Shown piece after piece: positions 8,987 to 18,900 of a stretch of DNA of 64,000 nucleotides. The notes under the pieces are model-generated. The model had not been told where the DNA came from. It saw only the letters and a list, made by a program, of their open reading frames with translations, and ran no database searches. The stretch covers positions 1,127,001 to 1,191,000 of the forward strand of contig NZ_AP013294.1 in NCBI RefSeq assembly GCF_000829195.1. The letters run 5' to 3'. Made by a program: the position numbers and the translations under genes. This stretch comes from Bacillus sp. OxB-1 (lineage in GTDB: Bacteria; Bacillota; Bacilli; Bacillales_A; Planococcaceae). Each line of letters starts with the position of its first letter. Within the stretch, counting starts at the first letter, position 1.

Positions 8987-10282
8987 TCATCCGGCTCCAT
9001 CTACAAAGAAAATCTCCAGTTCCTGAATAAACCACTGCCCTTCGATTTGCGTCTTCAGAAGGGCGTTTTCGTATTGTTGTAAAATTTGTCGGACATTCGA
9101 AAGGCCGATGCCCCGGTCCGTCCCTTTCGTGGAAAATGATTCCCGACCAAGGTCCGTCAACCGGATCGTGTCTTCCGGAGTGGTGTTCCGGATACGGATG
9201 ACAATCGAAGGGGAGTCCGTCTTCCAAAAGGCGACATCGACTTTTCCTTGTTCCATTCGGAGATTCGCTTCAATTGCATTGTCCATTAAAATTCCGATAA
9301 TTCGGGTCAAATCGATAATGTCCATCCGGATGTCGTCAATCGGTTCGGGAATTCGAATCGACACTTGAATGCCTTGCTCATCCGCTTCAATCGACTTTGT
9401 GGCAAGCAACCCTCTTAATCCGACAAGTTGCAAATGATCAAGACTGCCGAGCACTCTGTTCCGAAATAGCGTATGCTCCCCAGACGTGATGATATGTTGC
9501 TTGAAATACCGCTTCAAGTCTTTTAAATTGTCCGTATCCAAATACCCTTGGATTGTCTGCAATATATTCGCATAGTCATGGCGAAATTTCTGCATATCCC
9601 GATTGACTTGTTCCAAAGCTTCCATGTACATCATGTATTGCTCCAGCTTTATTTCCCGTTGTTTCACTTGCTGTTGGCGTTGTAGATGGATAAATAATAA
9701 GCCAAATATTCCCCCGGCCAGAGCCACATAACCTACTTGGATGACAAAATTGATCCTCACTAGGGTGATCACATTTTCAGTCGAAATCGTGAATATGTTC
9801 CAATACAAAATAAAAACAGTCGCACTGATCAGTAATACGACTAGGACGAGTATGATAGGCGAACTTTTGAAGAGGCACCATTGTGTTGCGATTATACGCT
9901 TATACACATAGACGTAGCCTAGGAATAGAAGGAGGAAGCACACCAAATGGATCGGCAAAGCTAGGCTTGTTCCGGCGAACAAGGGATGATTCACAATTTG
10001 CGCCAAATGATCGGCGAGGATGCCTCCTATAAAAATACTCAATAAATCGATAATCACCCGGATATTACGTGAAAATAGATAGAAAATGAGAGTGGTGGAA
10101 ATCATCAGGATAAGGATGCCCAGCCATCTAGCCATCATGAAAGCCAGTATAGTCGGCAATACAACGCCGAGTGACAAAATGGAAACTTTTCGGATATCGG
10201 CCCGAATGCCTAATAAATAAAAGAGAGCGGAAAATATAGCTATAAGCTCTATTCCACCTAAAATAAATGGGGTTTTGCTCAA
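8987..10282 (-). CDS. Orphan GHKL sensor histidine kinase (AgrC/CitA-like)
   Basis: About 431 residues. The N-terminal half is hydrophobic with 6-7 membrane helices. It is followed by a coiled region, the phosphoacceptor motif FRHDYANILQ and a GHKL ATPase domain (DNAIEAN as N-box, GIGLSNV as G-box). The family senses peptides or small molecules. A TTG start at 10282 is preferred: an extended -10 (TGGTATAAT) lies inside the longer ORF that begins at ATG 10372, so that ATG would fall upstream of the transcription start. The ribosome site is weak (GAGG). No response regulator gene is adjacent. Confidence 0.82.
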   Translation of the reverse strand: MSKTPFILGGIELIAIFSALFYLLGIRADIRKVSILSLGVVLPTILAFMMARWLGILILMISTTLIFYLFSRNIRVIIDLLSIFIGGILADHLAQIVNHPLFAGTSLALPIHLVCFLLLFLGYVYVYKRIIATQWCLFKSSPIILVLVVLLISATVFILYWNIFTISTENVITLVRINFVIQVGYVALAGGIFGLLFIHLQRQQQVKQREIKLEQYMMYMEALEQVNRDMQKFRHDYANILQTIQGYLDTDNLKDLKRYFKQHIITSGEHTLFRNRVLGSLDHLQLVGLRGLLATKSIEADEQGIQVSIRIPEPIDDIRMDIIDLTRIIGILMDNAIEANLRMEQGKVDVAFWKTDSPSIVIRIRNTTPEDTIRLTDLGRESFSTKGTDRGIGLSNVRQILQQYENALLKTQIEGQWFIQELEIFFVDGAG

Positions 10283-10318
10283 TACCTCGACCTTCTTTAC
10301 AGTTTCTCGATGGTTTGT

Positions 10319-10327
10319 ATTATACCA
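10319..10327 (-). promoter_or_regulatory. Extended -10 promoter of the GHKL kinase gene
   Basis: On the minus strand TGGTATAAT (10327 to 10319) is a perfect extended -10 element. No good -35 is present, as expected for this promoter class. Transcription would begin near 10312, which supports translation from TTG 10282. Confidence 0.55.
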
Positions 10328-10343
10328 ATTATTTCTTAGAAAA

Positions 10344-10356
10344 GGTGCCAGGCACC
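10344..10356. repeat. REP-like palindrome GGTGCCAGGCACC
   Basis: A perfect 6-bp-arm palindrome just upstream of the kinase promoter. Similar palindromes with a different core (GGTGACAGTCACC) occur at 12022 and 32258 and start longer conserved repeats, so this may be a short member of the same dispersed class. Confidence 0.4.
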
Positions 10357-10369
10357 AAAACAAACATAA

Positions 10370-10405
10370 CAAACGTGAAAGTTTTAATTAACTTGTTTGT
10401 TTGAA
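10370..10405. promoter_or_regulatory. Second copy of the TTTGTTT operator-like element
   Basis: Aligned with 7664-7699 it matches at about 29 of 37 columns with one gap, including CAAAC, AAGTTT and GTTTGTTT blocks. It sits upstream of the kinase promoter. The rest of the stretch between kinase and acyl-CoA dehydrogenase (10406-10704) holds AT-rich sequence with the inverted repeats listed separately, and no gene. Confidence 0.45.
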
Positions 10406-10481
10406 TAATCGTGTCAATTCAAACGCAACGACCCGGTATTTTTTTGACTTTTCCAGTAACTATGCTAGCATATAAGAAGGG

Positions 10482-10696
10482 CCTACTTTTGTTAAGGGTT
10501 TTTACTTAAACAATATGGGGTTACTTTTACTTTTTTGCAATGTTAATCTGCGTACGTTTCTTATCTTTATTACTTCTACATTTCCGCATCTTACTAGAGC
10601 ACTCTAGTACCAATTAACGAATGGTAGGTGTATACCTACTTCTTTTGCAAATACCCATCCTTACTTTATTCAATCAAATCATTTAACAAAAGTAGG
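10482..10696. repeat. 215-bp segment bounded by 14-bp perfect inverted repeats
   Basis: CCTACTTTTGTTAA (10482-10495) is exactly inverted as TTAACAAAAGTAGG (10683-10696). Inside are two more palindromes: TACTAGAG-CA-CTCTAGTA (10592-10609) and GTAGGT-GTAT-ACCTAC (10624-10639). The right repeat overlaps the weak ribosome site (AGTAGG) of the ATG start of the next gene. It could be a regulatory region with several operators or a small MITE-like element. No clear target duplication was found. Confidence 0.5.
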
Positions 10697-10704
10697 TTCA
10701 CTAA

Positions 10705-11952
10705 ATGATTTGGAGTGAAAGCACATTGGTGAAAACGACAGCAGCGGTACAAGAAAAAGAAGGAATTATGGAGGTCCCGACATGGTGGACTTGCCCGGAA
10801 GGTTTTGAGGAATTGCAAAAACTGGCTCATTTATTGGGCGAGAAAGAGCTTCTTCCGCGGGCTGTCATTTCAGACCAGGAAGGGAAATATCCGAAAGAAA
10901 GCTTGAAAGAAATTGCGGAAGCGGGTTATGGAGCCGTTACCATTCCGGTGGAAGCGGGCGGTTTGGAAAACGGGTTTACCGCATTTTCCGTGCTCTCCGA
11001 GAGTTTTGCCCACTATTGTCCATCCTCGACGATGTGCTGGGTCATGCATACGACGACTGTACATACGCTGTATGAGGCGGGGACCGAGGAACAAAGAAAG
11101 CGCTTCATTCCAGGCGTCTTGAGGGGTGATGTCGGTGCCTTGGCATTCAGTGAACCGGCAACTGGCGGGCATTTCTGGAATGTCGTCAGTGAAGCGCCGC
11201 GGAACGAAAGCGGTTACTTATTGAATGCTGATAAGTCGTTCGTGACGAGTGGTGGAGAAGCCGACTTTTATATAGTAGCAACCTCTTCCCCTGACACGGA
11301 GGATGAGGACAACCTCATGTATCTGCTCGTCGAAAAAGATCAGGAAGGCATCCAATCATTCCCGTTCTCCGCAATGGGGCTGCGCGGGAACGCGAGCGGT
11401 CCGATGAAGTTCGAGAACGTGCAAGTACCGTTGGAAAACCGCATCGGCGGTGAAGGCGGAGCAGGCTATTACAATGACAACACAGTCGATCCGCTCTTTT
11501 TGCTAGGAACGGCGGCTTGTTGGATCGGCATTGCGCAAGGCGCGTTGAATGCGGCTATTGACGGTGCGAAAAAGAAAGTGCATGCCGACACAGGTTCGAA
11601 CGTAGCGGGCTACCAAGTGATCCGCCACGAACTGGCGAAATCCCAAATTTTGATCGACAGTGCTCGCAGCATGCTGTACCGCACGGCGAAAGCGATGGAC
11701 GAGTGCGCAGAAAAAGGGCTGGAACTGTCCGAATGCCTATACCCGCTGTGGCAGCTGAAAACGCACGCGGCAGACATGGTCATCACGGTGACCAATGCAG
11801 CGCTGCAAGTATCGGGCGGCCGCGGCTACCTGACAGGCCAAGTCGAGAAATTCCTCCGCGACGGACGTGCGGGGGCGTTGATGGGACCGACCAACGAAGT
11901 CCTGCGCGAATGGATCGGCCGTACGCTGATTGAGGTTCCTTGGTTGGAATGA
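10705..11952 (+). CDS. Acyl-CoA dehydrogenase family protein
   Basis: 415 residues with the three-part ACAD fold: N-terminal helices, middle beta domain (FSEPATGG, SFVTSGGEADFYIV) and C-terminal helices. Family members oxidise acyl-CoA with FAD, or act as related flavin enzymes. Where canonical enzymes have the catalytic YEGT-N-E motif, this protein reads LMGPTNEV, so the usual glutamate is a glycine. ATG 10705 has only AGTAGG upstream; TTG 10726 with GGAGTG is an alternative start. It is a single gene ending in a strong terminator, with palindromes upstream. Activity on ordinary acyl-CoA is uncertain. Confidence 0.85.
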   Translation: MIWSESTLVKTTAAVQEKEGIMEVPTWWTCPEGFEELQKLAHLLGEKELLPRAVISDQEGKYPKESLKEIAEAGYGAVTIPVEAGGLENGFTAFSVLSESFAHYCPSSTMCWVMHTTTVHTLYEAGTEEQRKRFIPGVLRGDVGALAFSEPATGGHFWNVVSEAPRNESGYLLNADKSFVTSGGEADFYIVATSSPDTEDEDNLMYLLVEKDQEGIQSFPFSAMGLRGNASGPMKFENVQVPLENRIGGEGGAGYYNDNTVDPLFLLGTAACWIGIAQGALNAAIDGAKKKVHADTGSNVAGYQVIRHELAKSQILIDSARSMLYRTAKAMDECAEKGLELSECLYPLWQLKTHAADMVITVTNAALQVSGGRGYLTGQVEKFLRDGRAGALMGPTNEVLREWIGRTLIEVPWLE

Positions 11953-11971
11953 AGTGAATAGGAAATACAGC

Positions 11972-12006
11972 AAGCACAACCTTTTTGAATAAGGTTGTGC
12001 TTTTTT
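11972..12006 (+). terminator. Intrinsic terminator after the acyl-CoA dehydrogenase gene
   Basis: AAGCACAACCTT pairs with AAGGTTGTGCTT around a short T/A loop, followed by a run of T. Confidence 0.9.
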
Positions 12007-12021
12007 GGGGCTCTTTGATGG

Positions 12022-12070
12022 GGTGACAGTCACCAAGACAACTTGGGATCTATTCAGAATTGTTTTAGAG
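12022..12070. repeat. Dispersed REP-like repeat, copy 1
   Basis: Begins with the palindrome GGTGACAGTCACC and continues for 49 bp that match 32258-32306 at 43 positions without gaps. Both copies are intergenic. The sequence between the dehydrogenase terminator and the sortase gene holds nothing else recognised; a 69-codon ORF across it is considered spurious. Confidence 0.65.
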
Positions 12071-12195
12071 GGAGTTAATGACTGGAACCAAAGTCCAATT
12101 CCTGGGTCCATTCGCTTAACTTTTTTGTTTAAGAGATTTGTAAGAAGTGTTCATTACACTAATAGAGACTTGGGGTTCTATGCAAAGGAGGTGGC

Positions 12196-12825
12196 ATGTT
12201 GCGCAGATGGATAGGATGGCTATTTTTGTTGGCCGGGCTACTGCTCGTCAGCTACCCGTTACTCAAAAAGATTGCTTTCGACCGCCAGCAACAACAACTC
12301 CTTGCGACATTTGAACAGCTAGGGGAAATGGGACAAGCGGACATGGCAGTGGAAATGGATCCGGCATTGCCCTCCCAAGAACCGACAGCTCCCGACGATG
12401 GCCGAAGCTCCATGCTGGACGGCGCACGAGGATTGTTGAAAATCCCCGGCATCGATCTGGAAATGATCATCTTCGACGGCGCTTCCGAAACGGACCTGGA
12501 CAAAGGGGCTGGCATGATTGAACCGAAAAAACAATTCGATCGGCATAACATCGGACTAGCAGGCCACCGTTCCGTTCTGAAAGGCCAGCTGTTCAACCGG
12601 CTCGGGGAATTGCGGGAAGGAGACGAAATCACCGTCGACACCACGGAAGAAACACTCCGCTACACAGTGATCGACACATTCGTCGTCCACCAATCGGATA
12701 TATCTGTATTGAATGACGCGGAAAAACCGCTTCTCACCCTCGTCACCTGCACGCCACTCGGCAAACGCCACTCGCCCAATCGGCTGATTGTACAAGCGGA
12801 ATTGCAGGACGTGGCAGAACATTGA
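12196..12825 (+). CDS. Sortase (class D-like transpeptidase)
   Basis: 209 residues. An N-terminal membrane helix (residues about 5-22) is followed by an extracellular sortase beta-barrel. The catalytic His is in AGHRS, the catalytic Cys in TLVTCTPLG, and the Arg in SPNRLIVQ. Sortases cut LPXTG-type signals and join the Thr to the peptidoglycan cross-bridge. The gene has AAAGGAGGTGG upstream. It directly precedes a giant LPQTG protein, its probable main substrate. Class D is suggested by the TLVTC context; class assignment is tentative. Confidence 0.9.
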   Translation: MLRRWIGWLFLLAGLLLVSYPLLKKIAFDRQQQQLLATFEQLGEMGQADMAVEMDPALPSQEPTAPDDGRSSMLDGARGLLKIPGIDLEMIIFDGASETDLDKGAGMIEPKKQFDRHNIGLAGHRSVLKGQLFNRLGELREGDEITVDTTEETLRYTVIDTFVVHQSDISVLNDAEKPLLTLVTCTPLGKRHSPNRLIVQAELQDVAEH

Positions 12826-12860
12826 TTTAGGTATTTATATATTTTTTATATAAATAAATC
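12824..12860. terminator. AT-rich hairpin between sortase and LPXTG gene
   Basis: TATTTATATA and TATATAAATA form a long AT-only stem flanked by GATTT/AATC just after the sortase stop. It may attenuate transcription into the surface-protein gene or simply be AT-rich spacer. Confidence 0.35.
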
Positions 12861-12943
12861 TAGAAAAAAGAGGGGGACAATCTTATTCGAAAAAATCAGA
12901 GGGCAACCCACTTTATACAGGACATATGAGAGAAAGGAGAGGA

Positions 12944-15900
12944 ATGAGAGTTTTGAAGAAATGGTTGAATATAATGATGCTCACGCTGCTTTTGTTAGGG
13001 CAGACAGTGCTTGGACCGGTTGGGATGGTTTGGGCGGATGAATTGCCTGATGCAGGGGAGCGGCAAGAAGAATCTACTACTAAAGAAACTACAACTGATG
13101 AATCTGGCCAACCTGCGGAGGAATCTGGAAATAGCGACACAGACGGCTCGGACGACAATTTAGGGTCAACCGAGGAGGAGGGCCAACCCGGCGATAATAC
13201 CAACAATGAAGAAGGTGATGGCGGTACATCACCAGACGATTCAACTTCTCCACCGAAAGAGCCGGGGGACAACGACGGGGATGATAGTGATGCCCCGGCA
13301 GCAGGTGAAGGTGCACCGGATTCTCCGGTAGAAGGGGAAGATATACCAACTCCTCCAACAGAAGATGAACCACCTAATGTTCCGGCGGCTGGTATAATGC
13401 CGGATTCCGTCATTACAAGTACAGAATTTACTGTCGGTGGTCAGCCTGTAACAGGCACTGGACCAGTGACTGTCCAAAACGGTCAAAAAGCGGAATTTAA
13501 ATTTAACTTAGAACTGGCGGCAGGCCATAATTATGGTCCGGGGTCGACACTGACATACACTTTACCAGGGATTTTCACAGATATTACATTTCCGCAAGGA
13601 ACTACATTTGGGGATCTTGGGGAAATCGAGAAATCAGATAATGTCATTACGATTACATTTAACAGTAATATTCACGATGGACTAAATGGTACTGGATTTG
13701 AACCAGGAGCACATTTTTTTATTGAAGCAACATTCAATAACACAGGAGACAATATTAATGAAACAATTGATTTACCGGGTCGGGCGAATATCGCACTTAA
13801 TTTCACACCGCTAAATGGCTCTGCGATTACTAAGGATAATGGAACTCCTTATCCTGGCAATCAGAACAGTGAACATATCGAGTGGAAAGTTACAGTAAAT
13901 ACAGATTTAAAAGCGTCGGGAACAGTGGAATTCAAAGATACACTCACCGGTGGACATACGTTTGATCAAAACACCGCAACAATTACTGAACTTACGATGA
14001 AACCGGACGGTGCTGTTTTAAGTAGGATTCCTGCGACAGGGGTTTCACCAAATTTTACTTCAGACACTGAAATGACTATTAGCTTGGACGGTGTGAAAGC
14101 GTATGAAATTACGTACCACACGATTCCGGATGACCCAGGGAATAATGAGTCCGTTACGTACCTGAATGATGCAACGTATAATGATACGCCTGCCCCAACT
14201 AGATCTGCAACTGTTAATTACGGAACGCCGTTAAATAAAAAGGGTTCCTTAAACTCCGCCAATTTAGAAACAACGTGGACAATTGAATATAACTATAACA
14301 AACGTACGATTTCACAACCGAATGCGAAGTTGACGGATACGTGGTCGACATCGGGTGGAAGCAGTACTGGTACTGTGGAACAAAAAATGGTGGATGAATC
14401 TTTTGAAGTGAGAGATGGAAATGGTGACATTGTAAATAATTATACGTTGACATCAACTGCTCAAGGTTTTGGGCTTCAATTTAATAGTGAAGTAACAGAT
14501 GCTTACACAATTACGTACAAAACGAAGCCGACTGATGGCAGTTTCATTACTAGTGACATGACAGTAACGAACACTGTTGTACGTGAAGATAGTAATATAT
14601 CTAAAAGTCCATCTGTAACGTATAACAAAACTAGTTTCATGTTAAACAAATCAGCGAATGATTCACCGAACTATGAAGCCAAAACAATGGACTGGACGAT
14701 TACGGCAAACCAAGCAGGCTACGATTTAGCTGCAAACACGAAATTTACAGATACATTTATGAGTAAAAACATGACGTTAGATGAGGATACATTGGTCGTA
14801 ACTGTGGATGGTGTGCCTCTGTCTCGAGGCACAGGTTACACATTAACGAATAATGGTAAAGTCGGCTTCGATATTACATTACTAGACGGAACGAATGGTC
14901 AGGTTGTCATAAAGTACACAACAGGCTATGACATTCGGGACGTTGGTATGAATGATCGAAAGTTCCATAATAGTGTTACAATTATGGACTCTGGTTTACC
15001 GGTTGCTCCATCAGATTCCGCTGAGCATTCTGTTACCCCAGAACAAACAGCAAACGGTAAAAAAGACGGTAAATACAATTACGAAACGAAAAAGTTCGAA
15101 TGGGAAGTTGAACTGAACTTCAACCTCAATACATTAGAAGATGCAATCTTTGAAGATGTTCTTCCCGACACACAAACGGTTGATGTTGATAGCATCAAAG
15201 TATTGGATGGAACATTGAATCCTAATGGGACATTCAAACCGGGCAATGAAGTTTCGGTGACGAATACAGCAACTGAACCTAACAAAATTGCATTTTCATT
15301 AGGGAAGATCACAGGCCCATATAAGGTGACATATGAATCCTATGATACAGACGATGTATTCCCAGAAACAACGGGAAAAGTCCAAATTACAAACAACGCA
15401 ACGTTGAAGGATGGAACCACTCCAAATGCTTCTTGGACAAAAACTGTCGGCATCAATTACACTGACAAACTAATCAAGAAAAAGGGTAGTCAAATCAATC
15501 AGACCGCTGGCATTAAGTGGAACTTCGAATTTAACTACGCCCAGTCAAATCTTAAAAACATTGTTATTACAGACACAGTCGGTAAAGATGGCGACGATGG
15601 CGACGGCAACCCGAATCAGTTGATTAAGGCTGATTCATTTAAAGTGTATAAAGTAGAGTTAAGCGGAAAGTCTGATAGTGCTGGTTTTAATGCAACAAAA
15701 CAGAATACTTTGCTATCTGGCAATGAGTATGAGTTGAATGTCGATATTCAAGAAGGTACGTTTACGTTAAAATTACCGGACGGTGATAGTGCGTACTATA
15801 TTGAATATGAAACAATTTACATGGGGGATAACGACTCCACTGTTACTAACGTGGTTCAAGTCAATTATGTTAGCGAGGATGGAACTCAAGCTTCCAATGA

Positions 15901-18900
15901 ATTCTCTATCAGCAACTTTAGATATGGAAATGCCGGAAAAACTGTTAAAGTGCCATTTGTTGTTGTCAAAACAGATGGGGCAACGGGTGAAGCGATGGAA
16001 GGTGTTGAATTCACTTTGTATAGTGAGTTCCAACCGGGCGTTCCGTTGATTTCTAAGAAAACGGATGCGAATGGCATTTTCGATCTTGGCATGAAGTTGA
16101 CAGAAGGCAAGTATACGCTGAAAGAAACAACCGTTGCTGGCTATGAGAATCCAGGCGACATCGATTTTACTTTACACCGCGATTCAATTGCAACAGGCGG
16201 TCCGCACGTTGGTAAACAAATCGTTGAAGTTGAAAACTGGAAGACTGGTGTAAATGTATGTACAGAATTTACACTAACCATCAAAGACGTGGATAGAAAT
16301 CCGGTAGCAGGTAAAACAGTAACAGTAACAAACAACGCAACAGGTGACATACACAGTACAGTGACAAATGGTGCCGGGGAAATTACATTGCTTCCTGCTA
16401 ATGTTAAGGCAGGAAAATATACAGTCACAACAGACGATGGTGGCACTGAAGTGATACTTGGTGACATAGCTGTAACGTATGATGGCGACTGTAAAGATGA
16501 AATCGCCCCGACACCATCTTGTGATGAATTCACCATCACAATTGAAGACAAGGACAATATCGCACGTCCAAATGTAACTGTGACATTGAAGCACAAAACA
16601 GATGCAACAGCACCGGAGATTACAGCGACAACAGACGCAAACGGTAAATTCACCGTACCTTCAGATACCACGCAAACAGGCGAGTATAAAGTGTATGAAG
16701 GGAAACAATATCTTGGTGATGTAACGATTACGTATAAAAACGATCCTTGTGCAGCTACTGTAACAGAAGCACCGACTTGCGAAACATTCACATTGACCGT
16801 AAGAGACGTGGATGGAAAATCTCGTGAAGCAGGTGTTGAAATTACAATCAAGGATAAAGACGGAAATGTCATTGAGACACTCACAACGGATGGTGACGGA
16901 AAAGTCACGACGACCGGACCTTTGCCGGCAGGTGAGTACGATGTATTCGAAGGCAATTCAGCTACGCCATTCGATGAATTTGCTGTCAATATTGACTGTA
17001 CAGCAGATGTACAGCCAGCACCAGCATGTACGGATTTCACGCTTATAGTGAAAGACGAGAACGGCGATGTTCGCTCGAATGTCTCCGTAACGGTGAAAGA
17101 CATTGCTGGAAATTCCATCAAAACAGCACCAACAAATGTTGATGGCGAAATTACAATTCCATCAAAAGAATTACCAGCAGGCAAATACAATGTATTTGAA
17201 GGCGAGTTGTTGATTGGTCAAATTGAAGTAAGTTATCTAGTGGACTGCCAAGCCGAAGTGCAAGGCGCTCCTACATGTGAAGACTTCACGTTAACAATTC
17301 AAAATAGAAATGGCAATGCTCGTCCGAATGTTCAGGTTACCGTGAAAGATGCAGCAGGGGATATCATTGTGACGGATACAACGGACGCAAATGGGCAACT
17401 GGCGATTGCTTCTAAATTAAAGCAGGGCACGTACCGAGTATATGAGGGGTCTTCCTTGATCAATTCATTTACGGTAAAAGATACATGTTCAGCTATCGTT
17501 AAACCAAGACCAATCCCAACCCCAACCCCACCACCAGCAACATGCATAGATTTCACACTCACTGTGTATGAAAACGGTGAACTAACAGGCGCAGGTATCG
17601 AAGTCGTATTGAAATCCGGTGAAACGGAAATCGCAAAAGGCACAACAGATGCGAACGGCAAGATCACAATTCAGAAAAACCAATTGCAGGACGGTCAATA
17701 TGATGCATACGTCAATGGTGAGAAAGTCGGCGACGTGACGGTCTCTGATTCATGTGCGGACGAGATTGATCTGCCTAAAGTGCCGGCATGTAATGACTTC
17801 ACCGTAACCGTGAAAGAAGACGGCAATCCAGTGGAAGCTGGTAAAGAAGTCGTCTTGAAATTAGGCGATGAAGAAATTGTAACAGGCACAACCGACAAAA
17901 ACGGAAAGGTCGTCTTCCCGAAAGACCAATTGCTAAACGGTGAGTACGACGCATACGTAGACGGCGAGAAAGTCGGCAAAGTGACGGTAGCAGATTCTTG
18001 TGAAGAAACGATCACGTTGACCCCAGCACCCGTATGTGAAGATTTCACTGTCACGGTGAAAGAAAACGGCGAACTAGTGGAAGCCGGAAAAGAAGTCGTC
18101 TTGAAATCCGGTGACACAGAAATCGCCAGAGGTACAACGGATACAAACGGTAAGATTGTTTTTGCCAAAGCGGATCTGCCAGCAGGCACATATACCGTAT
18201 ATGATGAAAACGACAAAGCAGTCGGTTCCGTACTTGTGTCCTACGAAGAAGGCAAATGCCAAGCCATTATTGACGTATTGCCAAAGGTGTGTGAAGACTT
18301 TACACTCACCATCACCGACAGACCATTCGCGAACGTTGTGGTGAAAGATTTGATCGGCAACGTCATTGTGACAGGCGTGACGGATAACGAAGGAAATGTA
18401 ACATTCACAACACTGCTTCCGCAGGGCAGTTATGTGGTAACTGTCAATAATGATGTTGATGGTCACTTCAACGTAACGGAGAATTGTTCTGCAACTGTAA
18501 CGCTAGAATCCAACCCAGGAAATGGTGGCGGATCTGGCGGCGGAGGCGGAGGCGGCGGTGGTACACCACCAACAACACCAGTTGACCCGAACAAACCAGG
18601 TGAATCCGGCAAACCAGGAGATCCGAACAAACCAGGTGAATCTGGCAAACCAGGCGATCCGAACAAACCGGGTGAATCTGGTAAACCAGGCGACCCGAAC
18701 AAACCAGGTGAATCCGGTAACCCAGGCGATCCGAACAAACCAGGTGAATCCGGTAAACCGGGCGATCCAAACAAACCAGGTGAATCCGGTAAACCGGACG
18801 ATCCAAACAAACCAGGTGAATCTGGTAAACCAGGCGATCCGAACAAACCAGGCGAGTCTGGTAAACCGGGCGATCCGAACAAACCAGGTGAATCCGGCAA

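Noticed and set aside
12005..12214. 69-codon ORF before the sortase gene
   Set aside because: It overlaps a dispersed intergenic repeat and lacks a ribosome site.
16141..17190. 349-codon minus-strand ORF
   Set aside because: It lies opposite the Cna-B-like repeats of the LPXTG gene; its composition is the complement of those codons and it has no ribosome site.
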